Origin: Hymenopellis radicata
Lineage: Eukaryota; Basidiomycota; Agaricomycetes; Agaricales; Physalacriaceae
Reading direction: 5' to 3'
Assembly (NCBI GenBank): GCA_015501595.1
Contig: JADNRX010000413.1
Coordinates: 1 to 45,588, forward strand
Length of the DNA: 45,588 nucleotides
Position 1 is the first letter of the stretch. Each line of letters begins with the position of its first letter. Made by a program: the position numbers and the translations under genes. Below the pieces are notes generated by a model. It ran no database searches and had not been told where the DNA came from. It saw only the letters and a program-made list of their open reading frames with translations. Positions 1 to 11,722 of the stretch are shown piece after piece.

Positions 1-221
1 CGGTGTACTAACCGCATTCGTGCGCTCTTCCAAACCCGCTCGATCTGCTGGGGTCAGCGAGATCCCAAGGCTAATGACCTGTTTCTGGTCCACGAAGCCG
101 TGCGTCTTTTTATACGACCTGGGAGGCGCGTTCTTCTGTTCTTCTGGTTCATGGGACGGCCGGCCGCCAGGGCCGTCAAAGTGGAAAGGAGTGTGAGGGA
201 AAGTGAGAGTCGCATGCGCAT
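1..221 (-). CDS. N-terminal part of a sedolisin-like (peptidase S53) preproprotein, cut by the window edge
   Basis: Read on the minus strand from ATG at 221 (or 215). It opens with a clear signal peptide (MRMRLSLSLTLLSTLTALAA) and continues, one reading frame over, into a stretch ending SLTPADRAGLEERTNAVSTP. That stretch resembles the start of the pro-kumamolisin activation domain that precedes the catalytic domain of secreted S53 proteases (acidic serine proteases, many tripeptidyl peptidases). The catalytic part lies outside the window. Signal peptide and prodomain are in different frames; one extra C in the CCC run at 153-155 joins them. A TATA box lies about 66 nt upstream. Family assignment rests on remembered similarity of a short segment and is moderate. 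Confidence 0.45.
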
Positions 222-286
222 GATTCAATCGACAAAAGAGGGTAGGTGAGTTTGATTTGAGAGGAAAGACGAGCAAGCCGGGAAGT

Positions 287-293
287 CTTATAT
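287..293 (-). promoter_or_regulatory. TATA box of the sedolisin-like gene
   Basis: The minus strand reads AAATATAAG here, about 66-72 nt upstream of the ATG at 221 and followed by a pyrimidine-rich leader. Position and sequence suit a core promoter. Confidence 0.4.
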
Positions 294-1440
294 TTAGTGC
301 GACACGACTTGACGACCAGGATCATGATTTGGGATGTCGGGCGCGAGTACCAGTCTTGTTGGAAGGCGTGATATCATTGCATCGCGAAGCATGATATGAA
401 TTGAGTAGGGGCAATTAGATGGCTGTAGAAAAATCATGCATTGAGGACAGATTCGATGTCGACGATAACATAGCAACTGAATATTTGGATGGTGCTATCG
501 TTTGACGCGGTAGAGAGAGCGGGGGGCTTGAGTCGTCGGGTATCCTCGTCGGGACTAAAGATGAGAAGATGCTGATGACGACGGAGGACAAGGACAAGAA
601 GTATCATATCGGGAACACCTGTCAAGCACGGATATGACATCTTCACGCATCTTCGAATCCCGCTGACAATGAGTTCCGTGTAACGAATGTAATGAGATTA
701 GATCACCTGTCATATCATGCCAAGTCAACAAGTTTCCAAGTACGATCAACGCTTAAGGCATGGCTGTGCATAATCAGTTTGACGGACGGGCCAGAAACCG
801 ACTTCAATCACCACGGGAATTTCACGGACTCAATGCTGAGCGCATGCTACAATGGTAACGTTCGTCCATACAGTTGTTTGTCGTCGAAGGGAAGAGGAAG
901 GTGTCGGTGGCAGTGCTTTTATTTGGCGCCGTTGTCCGCCTCGATCAACTGAAGCCCCAAGCAAACCAACCGCTTGCTATCAATGTCATTCAACGCTAGG
1001 CGCAAATTTCCCTCGGATATCTTCGTCGACATTGTGATCTCCAGGGACATTCCGTGTAACCTGTAGTCCATTCAACCTGAACACTCCACGCCATCAGTGA
1101 TAAGTATGAGTACGAATATGAGTTGGGGTCGGCTGTCTGGTTTACCTTGCCTTCCACAAAACGTTGAGTCGGCTTCAGGCCAAGGTGTAATGATTTCTTC
1201 TGTGGCGGATCCTCGTCACGACGGAGTGAGTGGGATGCATTAGACCGCCGTACCTCCGCACGATGGATTGCCATTTGGTATGGCATACCGTCCTTACGAT
1301 AGTCGACTAGTAATGGCGAATATTTAGATTATTATGGTATGGTATGTGTACTGCATCTAGCTGATATCTATCGCGTTCTGCCCTCTTCGAATCTATAACG
1401 ACACCGGTTAACTAATTGACGCATACATCAATAGAGGCAT
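294..1440. other. Intergenic region, no supported gene
   Basis: Only short overlapping frames without splice-consistent continuation. It separates the divergent 5' end of the sedolisin-like gene from the 3' end of the GH47 gene, so it should hold the promoter of the former and the terminator of the latter. Confidence 0.5.
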
Positions 1441-3524
1441 TCACCTTAATGGAACATTCATTCCACTGTGCATAGGGTGGGGCGGAGCTTCGTCTGACGT
1501 AGAGTGCGGACTGCGATGCCGCAAGAAATTACCAGACCCATACCACGGAGCCTCCGGTGGTGCCTTAAATGGGTGGGCCTCAGTATTGAAGACGTCTGTC
1601 GAAAGAGTCAGGTAGTCGCAGAAGGAACAAAACTGACTCACAGTCATCAATTGACACATGTGCAGGATCATCGAAGGTCAGATACAGATACTTAAGCACT
1701 TCCGCGAACCAAAAGCTCTCCATGTCGTTAATTTTGCGTCCATTTGCGCGCGCATCCATCACGTCGACTAGCCCATCATATGCCACACGACCCTTCAAAT
1801 ATCGCTGCACACTCCCCACAAAATCGCGTGCACGGTCAACATACTTCACATCCCCCGTAATCCTCCAGGCGTAAAAGTTGCTTTCCAGCACCTCTGGGCG
1901 TAACAAATAATACGCGCTGGTCACGTAAAACCCGTGGGCAGAATAGAAAGATGTTTGTTCGGGGGAGATATACCCAGCTTCCGTGGCGTATCCTCCATCC
2001 ACAGAGTCGAACGCGAACTCGTCTGGGCCGATGCCGGTAGCTGTAGAGGAGTAGGTGTTCCAACACGCATCGATGAGGTCGAGCCCAAGGGAGACAATGG
2101 TGTCGTTCTTGAGGAGCGTGCCGCCATATAGCCAGTTCCCACCGTGGAAGCATGCTAGGTGAGAGGATGCGTGCTGTAAACTGCGGGAAACAGAGTTATA
2201 CCGTGCAGTATAGAGGTGATTTCCGACTGTCGAACGCTGCAATGGAATGTCGAATCTCGGTTGAACATGTTGAAAATGTAAAAACCTTACGTGCAAAAGC
2301 GTAGTGATGCTCGAATCAATAGCTGTAATCCATGCGTCGACGAATATCGGGTCTTCGGGGTTGAACAGGCGGGCATACTTGAGGAGATATTCGAAGTAGC
2401 TATCTGATCCGCCATCCCAACACTACGCCGCCAGTCAAGAAAAGTGAAAGGTAGTGTTCAATAAACGAGACGTACAATCAACCCTCCGACAGCCTGACCT
2501 GTCGACGGGTCAATGTCTTGCGCGGGCATTCCAGGTAAGGGCGTGTCCTAAGGCCACTTCAAACAAGGAGCGTAGGAACAAACGATAGACAGACCATGGC
2601 GATTATATGCCTAAACGACTTCTCCGCAAGTCCGGCATACTTGCTATCGTTGAGATGTTTGCTAAGCGTCGCCCATTCGAGTATCAGTGTGCCCGCTTCA
2701 GCGATATTTGACTAGAGGCACGTCAGTACATCGGGGGGGAAACTGACGGATAGCCCGTACTGTCTCCGTCGTCGGTTGGTCATTTGCAAAGTCGATATGC
2801 CCGTACGGGATGTCATTATCCTGTCGAATTAATTTATATATATCGTCAGTCAAAACTGTAAAAGGTTGGAACTAATGCTTACCCCAACCCACGCAAACGC
2901 TAGCTTATCCGCCACTTCTCGGGCTTTATCCACAAGCGCCCTATCCTCCAGCCTCTCTCCACGAAGTTCGTACACGCTCAGCAGGCCAGCCATGTATCTG
3001 ATCGTCGTTTCAAACACGCTCACGGTATCCGAGGTCTTGGATCGCGTGAAGTCGATCTTCGTCGCATAGGCGATGGCTCTTTCCAGGTCCGCCTGTCGCT
3101 GGCAGTAAGTACACAAGTACGATAGCAACAAGAAAGGTGTAGGTGACACGTACTTCGAGGCCCATGATGTGCTATGCGACAACGGCGTCAGTAAAACCAC
3201 CTTGAGAGAATAACTGTCAAGAAGCGCACCATGGTAACATGGAATCAACAATTGACGCGCCCCATCCATTCCTGGAGTCCTTGTATGATAGACTCTCCGG
3301 TTGCAAGTCATCGTGGGCCCACGCAAACCGCCTAGAAGCATTTTCAGCAGTCGAGTACATTTGTGGAAGAGCAAATTGACGTACGAATACTGCTTGTAGC
3401 TTTCTATAAACATCGCCTTTACAGTTTCGCGTTGCTGGGCCGCGTAATCCGGTAAGGCGAGTCCTGGCATCTGAACGGCGCATGCCTGCAGCGGGGGCAG
3501 TAGAAGTAGTGCCAGTACGCGCAT
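1441..3524 (-). CDS. Secreted class I alpha-1,2-mannosidase, glycoside hydrolase family 47
   Basis: GH47 enzymes trim alpha-1,2-linked mannose from N-glycans in the secretory pathway or outside the cell. Start at 3524 gives a signal peptide (MRVLALLLLPPLQACAV). I splice ten exons: 3385-3524, 3230-3331, 3154-3171 (18 nt), 2883-3092, 2761-2820, 2595-2711, 2476-2547, 2291-2422, 1642-2236 and 1441-1595. Family landmarks appear in order: FAWAHDDLQP, NGWGASIVDSM, HIMGLE, TVSVFETTIRYMAGLLSVYE, DNDIPYGHIDF, NIAEAGTLILEWATLSKH, GGSDSYFEYLLKYA, SHLACFHGGNWL, and near the C-terminus FNTEAHPF, whose Thr is the calcium ligand in this family. About 533 residues, a normal length. Exon 2 is one base short: frame is kept only if one base is added near the TT at 3236-3237, so this is either a pseudogene or a base-call error. 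Confidence 0.88.
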
Positions 3525-3621
3525 AGAAGGAAGGCCGGACACAAAGGAGGGTTTGCTGGAGAGAGGGTGGGTGTCCAAGTGCGAGAGAAGAAGGAAGCTA
3601 GAGCCCATAACGAGAATTCAG

Positions 3622-3629
3622 CTTTATAT
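3622..3629 (-). promoter_or_regulatory. TATA box of the GH47 gene
   Basis: The minus strand reads CATATAAAG about 100 nt upstream of the ATG at 3524. Confidence 0.4.
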
Positions 3630-6356
3630 GTGCCCCTAGGTCTGTCGATCGTACGAGCGCTTCGATACGAACTCGGTCGCTTCTGCCCCGACTGTAAGTC
3701 TGTTGTTTGGCGACACAACAACGTGGAACTCGTAGAGCATTGCCAGATATGTTCATTTGGGGTACGGGGAAGCTATGTGGGATGTGATCAAAGGCAATTC
3801 GAAAATGCGAGGGAAGTGTCAAGACTTACTGCAAAATCTAGGAGGATAAGCGTACGAAAACAAAAACGCGAGTACAAGCGGACTGAGCTGAGCCACGGAG
3901 GGTTCGTTTTTGAAGTCTGTCATTCTGTCCTTGTTCTTGTCGTAAGTAGAAGCAGGAGATTCGGCCCTAAAGTTTCTCGGTCGAAGCCGGATCACGCGGT
4001 CCACGGCAGGCACATGCCCGGCATCGTTGGATTTTCGGGTTCCGAGCCCATGACCAACTTGATCTTCAACAACACACACGTCCAGCAAAATCCTGGCTCA
4101 ATTTTTGCCCTACAAATGTCATATAATATCAAGAAGCGTGAGGCTACAATGCCGAGTTACTTCCACATTGTCCCGTTAGCAGCGTACTTACTGCTTAGCC
4201 CGAACTACTCGCTGACTGGACATCACGCTGGTTTCATAGTTTTATCATCTGCTAGAGCAAGGATATAGCCACCTTCGAGCGAGCGGCTTATTGGTTGAGT
4301 CTAAGACTCGACAGTGAAGGACACTAACCCTAATACTCATAGTGCTCCAGTACCGTAGCTCACGGAACTGCGACAAGCGCATGCGTTTCACTGCTAGTAA
4401 GAAACTTTGGTTCCGTGAAATAGCTCACGGCACTTTATTGCGTTCTAGATGTCGGACGTGGAGATTTTCGGACGGTTTTTCCAGCGCTCGACCTCACCCA
4501 TCGGACACGCGAGGCTATCTTGACACGGAGTCGCCTTAAGCCAGATCCGTGGTAAGCGCATTCCTCTATCAAGTTCCTAGACGGATCCACCAGCGGCCTG
4601 ACGGTATGTTAGCCCTGTCTTTCTTGGTGCCTTCCCGATCATGATCGGTGAGGAAGTGCCTCGCCGATGCATAGACTATCGCAGCATCCTCATTCTCAAT
4701 TCGAATTAGACTTCCATTCCGTACCATGGACTGACAGACATTCCACGGGAGTTGCATGATCACTGCCGCGTTGATTGAAGTGGGCGTTCTGTACATGCAT
4801 TGTGCGACTGAAGGAGTTATCTCGTGTCATTGCTGCATCGCCTCACGGTCATGAACTTTGCACGATGGGAGATTTCCAGGCGTCTATTGAATGTGCATAC
4901 CCCATGCTCCGATGGATGATGGGACGGGAGACTACTCAGCCCCGCGGGATGACAACCTGACCTCCGGTATGCTCTACTCTGTGAGGTGCGAGAATCTGTT
5001 CTTGGCTATGATTGACAGATCGATGGTGAGATAACGCGACAGTGCGGCATACACGATGCAGAAACGTTCGAAGACTCCGAGAGGAGTCTAGGAATACGGA
5101 AGTGAGCCCAGCGTCTACCGAAACAATCGGACACCTTCCATACGACGTCGAAATCACCGAGACATGCGTAGTTCGCATGGGCCGACACAATTAGCTCGGA
5201 GGTTCGCCATCCCGCTCTCTTATCGCCGGAAGTTTAAATCTTTCGGCGTGATGGTATGCCTCCTCGTCCGCGTGGTGGAGACCTTCGGTATCTTGTTAGA
5301 TTGGCGCCACTTTGCTCCTCATAACATACATTAACAAACGTATTGAACCAGTTTGTTCTGTAGGAGCGTCCGAATGTGCGTCGATACAGTTATCAAGCCT
5401 CGTTCAATGCACTCACGGTGACAACGTTTTCATGAATCAGAATCAGCGAGTTCTAGCATTCAAAGAGGAACGGATTTCTGCCCTGTGGCGTGATGCCAGT
5501 TCTGCGGGACAATGTACACATTCGCCTCAAAGTAGTAGCTCTAGCCCGGACTTCCATCCTCCGTCTAGACTTCCCGTCCCAAGCCCGCAGTCCCGTGTCC
5601 GCTCCTCTCCATCCTCATCAGCGTAAGTTCTCACCTATTGTTATCTATCGTCAATGGCTCATCCATGGCCGACGTTGAGGCTGACACGAGTTGATGCACA
5701 ATGGGCTTCTCAAGTTTCAGATTTACACTTTGCGCTCTGCTGACCCCCATTAAAGTGGGAATGCCCAATCGGAAGATGCGGAAAATTCTCATCATGAACT
5801 TCGTGGCGTCACTTAACGTGTGGAAGTGGGAGGATGATCCACGTTCCCTGACCCTCGAGTGGATCGATAATCACTCGGATGTCACCCCAATCGAATCAGC
5901 TTTTGCCCGATCAAGGACGTATTTTAACGACGTGATGATGATGATCAAACACGATCGCCGAAATGGATTCCGCCAGTAGAGTGCGTAATCCAGGCATTCG
6001 GGGCACAAATCATGCATCATTCGCCACGATAATCGTACAATTCCACTTTACAAAGGTAATGGTAGTACAACAAATCCAACAAAGAGACCGCGATATCGAG
6101 TAAGGAAACAATACAAATCGATGGGAACCACCCTGCACCAAGCGCGCGCGCACTTCAGCACCTGCTATTACGACCCTCTTGCATAATGGCGGCGACTCCT
6201 GGACAGGTGGCAAAGGGTCAGCGATGACGGGTAAGGCGGGGCAGCCGAGAGCATATGGAAAGCAGACAAGAAAGTACCCATGGGCACGAACAAAGGAAGG
6301 AGATATCACGACGTTGCCGGGATGGGGTACAACTCGAGACGAGAAAAGGGACGTAC
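3630..6356. other. Long stretch without a supported gene
   Basis: The longest open frame (3567-4268, plus) runs antisense across the GH47 promoter and has no domain, signal peptide or splice-consistent extension. Other frames (for example 5312-5626 and 5701-5979) show no recognisable motif. I see no tRNA, repeat or transposon end here. Confidence 0.4.
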
Positions 6357-6865
6357 TGTGATGGCTTGGACAGCAAATAGCTATCGGAATAGTCTGGCTC
6401 TATTTTCGGCGGCGGCCTGTCGGGACGTGTCGACACGAAGAACGTGAGCGAGCCCGACGCGTCGCCGTGTTGCATGCAGAGGTCGAACATCGTAGAATCG
6501 GAAAGCTCGTTACTCGTGGCATACGCGCCGACTTGTGATTTGTAGATGCGGAAGTGGCAATGACTGTCGTCGGGTATACACAGCTAGATGTGCGTGGATT
6601 ATCAACTGCCCCAGCCGGAAAATGTCCGCTACGCACCTTGGAAAGGATTCGCTCTCGGATATAGCTTCCATTAGGCGCCCCGGTAATCTCTACGACATGA
6701 TATTGCTCCGCATTCGAGGTCGCAATGACGCGGGTGAGCGGAAGGAAGTACGCCCTACAATGTCGCACCTCGTTAGCAAGGATAAGGGATCGAAGTAACC
6801 AGCCTACATTTGCGGCGATGTACCGAGTGAGGGGCTGAGGAAGAGTGGTAGGCACGGTAAGCTGA
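6357..6865 (-). pseudogene. Orphan Ras-binding-domain fragment of a Bck1/Byr2-type MAPKKK
   Basis: Fungal STE11/Byr2/Bck1-type MAPKK kinases carry an N-terminal Ras-binding-like domain (Pfam Ras_bdg_2) long before the kinase domain. Three exons splice in frame: about 6824-6862 (coding LTVPTTLPQPLTR), 6637-6754 and 6357-6583. They give RVIATSNAEQYHVVEITGAP, YIRERILSK, FRIYKSQVGAY and GDASGSLTFFVSTRPDRPPP, the order expected in this domain. The intron at 6755-6823 has a GCTAAC branch site and the one at 6584-6636 starts GTGCGT. No ATG precedes the first exon; the sequence appears to enter from an intron. No kinase domain (glycine loop, VAIK, HRD, DFG) follows in the next 6 kb. A possible further exon at about 6165-6198 leads nowhere recognisable. 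I read it as a detached relic, or less likely a short domain-only gene. Confidence 0.6.
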
Positions 6866-6869
6866 AGTA

Positions 6870-9140
6870 TAGATGAGACGACTCGCCTCTTTTAAACGGA
6901 TCCAGAGCACATCAACGCCAGCAGTTTGATGATGATGTAAAGTCGAAGGGTAACTGTGGGTAAGAATTTGTTACGCGCAGGTAACAGTTATGACAGCACC
7001 ATGTTTGATCAAAGATTGATGCAGGACCAGGACACTAGGACCGCACACTAGATGACAAATGACCAAAGCCATTTCATTCTGCGTCGGGTGCGACACCAGT
7101 GGACGCTGGATGTTCGGTGTCTCGGTCTTGCTGTTGGACGTCGAGATGAATGAAGCATATCCGTCGTTGATGCCCAGTCATCGCCATCGCGTATGTAAGT
7201 CCCTTTGGAGCCGGCCGTCGAAAGCTGATGCTAATGATGTTGGCGGAAAGGTAAATGGGGAAGCCAAACGTTTCCAGGGTTGACACCAAGTTCCCCTCTA
7301 TGCCCGGCCCGGAAGCATTCTTAATGGGGCTCGTGGCGGAGGAGTGTTGGCGGCCTACTAAAAACTGCAAGTTGACAAGTTGACACGACAATTCCATCCA
7401 TCCACGATTAAACCCAAGCCCATGGTACGCCGCCGCCGCGACATTCATTTGCCAAGAGAGGCGGAATGACCTAGCGAATTCAGTTAACGTGGTGCGACGA
7501 GAACGAAGTTAATGAAGCTCAGAGTGCTCCTCGGAATGGGGATACGCCGGAGCGACCGCTTTGAAGCAGGAGCGGAATTAGAAGCCTGCGGGAGAACTCT
7601 TGTTTTTGAACGAGGTTGAAGGACTCGCCAGCGACGTAATTGTGTGTGAGAATAGCGCTGGCGCCGATAGCGACACCGAGAGACGTGAACTTGGAGCATC
7701 CATTAGGCCCGAGGATACCCAGCAGTATTGTTGTAGACATGTCGAGGAGTTGTGCTGGGACCATAGTGGGTCCCGGCTGTGTTTCATGGACAGACACGAG
7801 CACAAAACACGCGGTAGCGATCTACATTCCACTTCGCCGATCCTTCAAGGGATCTGAAGCTTAGTGCGAGATGAGGGTGAAGAGCGAGACTCACCCCGTC
7901 TCGCCATCGAGTCAGCGGAGCAGATATCTACTTTGACATGTAATGATAAGCATCCACGTTGTGTTAGAGGTAAAGCGTCCTTGAACCTTTGGAGACAGAG
8001 GTAATCTTGAAGAAGCGGAGTCTTGAATGAATTCCCATGCTGCACATTTCAAGGTAGATCCAATGGATGTTTTGCGCCTCGAGTTCATACCCCTGAGAAT
8101 CTCGGAGTGTAGCCCCGGGAAAGATGCGTACATTTCGCTGGTATAACAGTATGCCGCTGCTATGACTCCTGAAATAGGTCCTCATGCGTACCACGAAGCA
8201 AGCAGGTTCCAGTTGACACAAGCCATCGAGAGGCAAGTCATCGCCACCAGATACTAGACGTGCAGAGGACAGTAAGGAGGTGGCGTGTCGTGATAAGCAG
8301 GTAGTTCATGCTCGACATAAATTTCGAAAGTTGGCACGTCATCGCTGTGAGTCCCTTCAAGGCAGGACTGAGAGAAGTGACCGGCTGGATAAAAAGAAGA
8401 ACGAGAAAGATTTTAGCAAGTGATACCCTGGCACTTTAGTCGCCAGCTTGTGCGCCTGAGATGAAGGGCAAAACCACGTTTCGGCAAGCGGCCCGAAGAC
8501 GGGAGGAGAAAGTCACGTAAAGTTAAAACGTATCTTCGGACGTAGTCGGATAAGGACAAGGTCAAATTGACCGCCATTATCGCCCCCCAGAACACTCCCT
8601 ATACGTCGTTTTCTGTGTTCAAATCAACACTTAACGGGAATAGCTTGCCTTGTTTGCGAGGCTGCCGCCGTACTAGACAGGATAGATTCTACACGCCCGC
8701 AAACGACGTAGGGACACTATCTCTCATCCCTGAAACATCGAGTTGTAAGGACTCATACTGCGTCCGCCATCTCCACTACTTTCATATTCATTCTCGACGG
8801 CCGCGTACAAGCTTCCTGAGGATATCAGAAATGGTGCGCGTGTGGCGAGTAGTGATTCAAGGAAAGGATGGCTACTATCATGTGTGAGTTCCTTTGAAAC
8901 TTTCTTCACCGACAAAGTATTCCGACGAACGAGATCCTTCGAAGAGGCAGATGATCCTCAGAGCATCCGCTTCTTGGTGTGCTGTTTGTGCGATCCTACG
9001 GCTGTCCCTCGACTCCTCGCCTTCTGCATGCTCCTCTCCGTGGGCGTGGTCGCGTCATTGCTTTCCCGTGAACTATGAACTATGTCATGCCACCATCATG
9101 TATGACGGAGGCACTTCTCGCTCCAACTTCTCTTCTCTCG
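6870..9140. other. Intergenic region, no supported gene
   Basis: Several frames of 60-125 codons occur on both strands (for example 7074-7448 and 7519-7803, minus; 8567-8887, plus). None shows a domain, a consistent exon chain or a plausible start. The final part should contain the promoter of the aldo/keto reductase. Confidence 0.4.
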
Positions 9141-9141
9141 T

Positions 9142-9149
9142 CTATAAAA
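9142..9149 (+). promoter_or_regulatory. TATA box of the aldo/keto reductase gene
   Basis: CTATAAAAG lies about 105 nt upstream of the ATG at 9252, behind a CT-rich stretch. Confidence 0.5.
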
Positions 9150-9251
9150 GCCGATTGCTTTCGTCAACTCGTTTGCTTACTGTGCTCACCGTAATCCTCC
9201 TGACTCATTACAGATTCCTTATCATATCAAAAGTCCTTCGCTACTGCCATC

Positions 9252-11019
9252 ATGGCTGAGAACACTGGCAAAAAGATTGAATACGGTGCGTCCGTTCTTT
9301 GTCCTTCAAACCAGACAGCGGAGTAAAACCTTTTGGCAGTGCGTCTGGGAAACTCGGGATTGAAGGTATCCAAGATCATCATGGGGTGCATGTCGTTCGG
9401 GAGCCCGGCGTGGTACGACTGGGTGTTGGACGCCGACGAGGGTGTGAAGCACGTCAAGGCAGCGTGAGTCCTATATCCATACCCATCCCAACCCTACTTA
9501 TCAAGTCGTTCACAGCTACGATGCCGGCATCAACGCGTTCGACACGGCCGATGTCAGTGTCTATCCTTATCGGCGCGTAGCTCACTCATAGCTGCAGGTG
9601 TACTCCAATGGCGAATCGGAGAAGATTCTCGGGAAGGCGATTAAGCAGTACGATCTTCCGCGGGAGGAAATAGTCGTTCTCACCAAGGTATGTACGAAGT
9701 GGGGGCTTTTGCTGTTCGTTTGTAATGCGGCATACTGTAGGTCTGGGGCGCAGTGTCTACGCAAAACGTTGGCGATCAGCTGTTTGGGGCACCGGGACTC
9801 GATAGCAAGGGATACGCTAACCAGCACGGTCTAAGTCGCAAGGTATGTACCTTGCCGCTGGCCTGGAAAGTACCGCCGAGTTTCCTTCCGCCCGCCCACA
9901 GCATATCTTCCACTCTGTGAAAAACAGTCTCGAGCGTCTCGGTCTCGATTACATCGATGTTCTCCAATGTACATGGTCTACCGTTCAAGGCGCTTGCTTT
10001 TAATTCTGACATGGGGTACTAGGTCATCGCTTTGATTATAATACACCTATTGAGGAGACGGTGCGTTCCTTTCGGTTCAGCTGTTCACTGCGACATACTT
10101 AACTAGGCGTGTAGATGCAAGCTCTCCACGACGTTGTCAAAGCCGGTTGGGTCCGCTACATCGGGATGTCGTCTTGTCACGCCTATCAATGTGACTACAT
10201 TCTCCTTCTCACCGTTGACTCATTGCTAATCAAGTCGCCGAACAGTCCATATCATGCAGAGTAGCCTCTCTTATTCAGCCGGTGATGCTAACCTCTTGAC
10301 TGCACAGATTACGCGATCACGCGCCATCTGACGCCGTTCATCTCAATGCAGAACCATTACAGCCTGGTCTATCGAGAGGAAGAACGCGAGATGTTTCCCA
10401 CACTGCAGGTACCAACTTGGGCTCTTCATATGTTTGTGTTCGTATTTTTTGATCTTCATAGCACTTTGGCGTCGGATCCATCCCATGGTCGCCGCTCGCG
10501 CGCGGTTTGCTCACTAGGCCGTTGTGTGAGCAGACGAAGAGAGGTAACAGCGACAGGCATGCCCTCTTCCAACCACTGCCAGGCACGGGCTGATGGTGTT
10601 GGTACTTAGGGTACAGCAAGGGTATAAGAAGAACGACGACATCATCAACAGGTTCGTTTCCTATGCTTCTGGAGAGAAGACGAGGCTGAACTCGCCTGTA
10701 GGGTCGAAGAGATTGCGAAGAAAAGGGGCTTGACTATGGCCCAGCTCGCTTTGGCGTGGGTTCTCAGTCGCCCTGGTACGTGTTTCCAGAAATAGGTGTC
10801 GCACTACTGATCTTCGAATCATCCCAGGTGTCGCAGCACCCATTGTTGGCACGTCGTCTATTGAGAACTTGAAGGAGCTGATAGGTTAGTCGTATTTGCC
10901 TTCCGCTATGCCCTCGTTTGACATTGTTCACAGCTGCAACGCACATCACACTTACGGATGAGGAAAAGGAGTACTTGGAGGAGCCGTATCAGACTCAGGC
11001 CGTTTTCGGACACTCTTAA
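9252..11019 (+). CDS. Aldo/keto reductase, fungal aryl-alcohol-dehydrogenase-like
   Basis: NADPH-dependent cytosolic oxidoreductase of the AKR superfamily; such proteins reduce aldehydes including lignin-derived aryl aldehydes, but the substrate here is unknown. Fifteen exons give exactly 345 codons without a stop: 9252-9285, 9340-9463, 9516-9552, 9598-9687, 9741-9842, 9902-9968, 10023-10060, 10115-10190, 10246-10260, 10308-10408, 10462-10556, 10610-10651, 10702-10775, 10828-10884, 10934-11019. Motifs in order: [33 protein letters not shown] (Asp and Tyr of the catalytic tetrad), VVLTKVWG (Lys), [19 protein letters not shown] (His), [32 protein letters not shown] (cofactor phosphate site) and a C-terminal [15 protein letters not shown]. 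Exon 9 is only 15 nt, and intron 11 appears to use a GC donor. This is one of two larger genes here with no frame lesion. Confidence 0.92.
10557..10609 (+). other. GC-AG intron in the aldo/keto reductase gene
   Basis: The 53-nt interval begins AG|GCATGC and ends CTTAG|G, with CTGAT as possible branch site. Removing it joins TKRGNSDR to [20 protein letters not shown] in frame. A GT donor four codons upstream (GAG|GTAACA) gives the wrong frame, and reading through hits TGA. Confidence 0.65.
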
Positions 11020-11177
11020 CTTGGAGATGAAAAATGAATTCATACGTAGGGGCACATTGTTTTGGTTCATAGCGTACTGTATTGCCGAACATGAACTTGT
11101 ACGCCACAATGATTCGCAAGTCCCATGATTGCGCTCGTAAACTAATGCAGGCGGACATGGTAGCTCAAGCGCTCACA

Positions 11178-11250
11178 GGGCACATGGTGTAGTTGGATTA
11201 TCACGCCTCCTTAGTATGGGGAGGTGTTGGGTTTAATTCCCAATGTGTCT
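11178..11250 (+). pseudogene. Decayed tRNA-Ala copy with an AGT anticodon
   Basis: 73 nt, homologous to the tRNA-Ala(AGC) genes at 11649 and 15097 but one base shorter in the anticodon arm. The loop reads TTAGTAT, so the anticodon would be AGT (Thr type). The anticodon stem has a C-A mismatch and the last base of the acceptor stem is changed. The A box (TGGTGTAGTTG) and a near-intact B box remain, and a T5 run follows at 11278-11282. Confidence 0.7.
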
Positions 11251-11648
11251 ATGTACGCGAGCCCAGGAATCTGTGACTTTTTGTGCAGCAGTACAACTTG
11301 AACCTCCCGATTCCGGTGCCAGGTCCAGGCCAACGCTCTGTGTTTCGTTACCGTTTTTTACCTGTCATTAACTGGTGTGGCCAAATGACTTGTGTGGTGC
11401 GCCACTCAAGTCACCAGAGTTTACTCGGCTACACCTTTGAGTATGTATATCCCAGGTGTCCCATGTGTTCAAATCGTCGTACGTGGGCGTGCCGCTTAAG
11501 ATGCTGCTGCAGGCACAGTGTGGCGCACGGTCTACTTGAATGCATTCGTGGCATCGGTTCTCGAGCGGTTATACGCAAATTGAAACAATATCTCTGGAAG
11601 GCAGAAGTGTCTGTAGTAGGATATAAAAAAGAACAGCACCGCACCACT

Positions 11649-11722
11649 GGACACATTGGGAATTGAACCCAACACCTCCCGCATGCTAAGCGGGCGTGAT
11701 AAACCAACTACACCATGTGCCC
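11649..11722 (-). tRNA. tRNA-Ala (anticodon AGC)
   Basis: 74 nt. Acceptor GGGCACA pairs with TGTGTCC including the G3:U70 pair that specifies alanine. Anticodon stem CCCGC/GCGGG encloses TTAGCAT (AGC). T stem TTGGG/CCCAA encloses TTCAATT. A box TGGTGTAGTTG and B box GGTTCAATTCC are present, and a T-run terminator lies at 11625-11630 just past the 3' end. No intron. Confidence 0.93.

Noticed and set aside
3180..3260. Alternative splicing of GH47 exon 2 with a 13-nt exon to avoid the frame break
   Set aside because: It would need introns of 25 and about 30 nt, too short for these genes, and gives a poorer match to the family.
3567..4268. 233-codon open frame on the plus strand
   Set aside because: Antisense to the GH47 start and promoter, no domain, biased composition; a shadow frame.
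7519..7803. Minus frame containing LGILGPNGCSKF, reminiscent of an ABC transporter Walker A motif
   Set aside because: The Lys-Ser/Thr of the P-loop is absent and no signature or Walker B sequence follows; chance resemblance.
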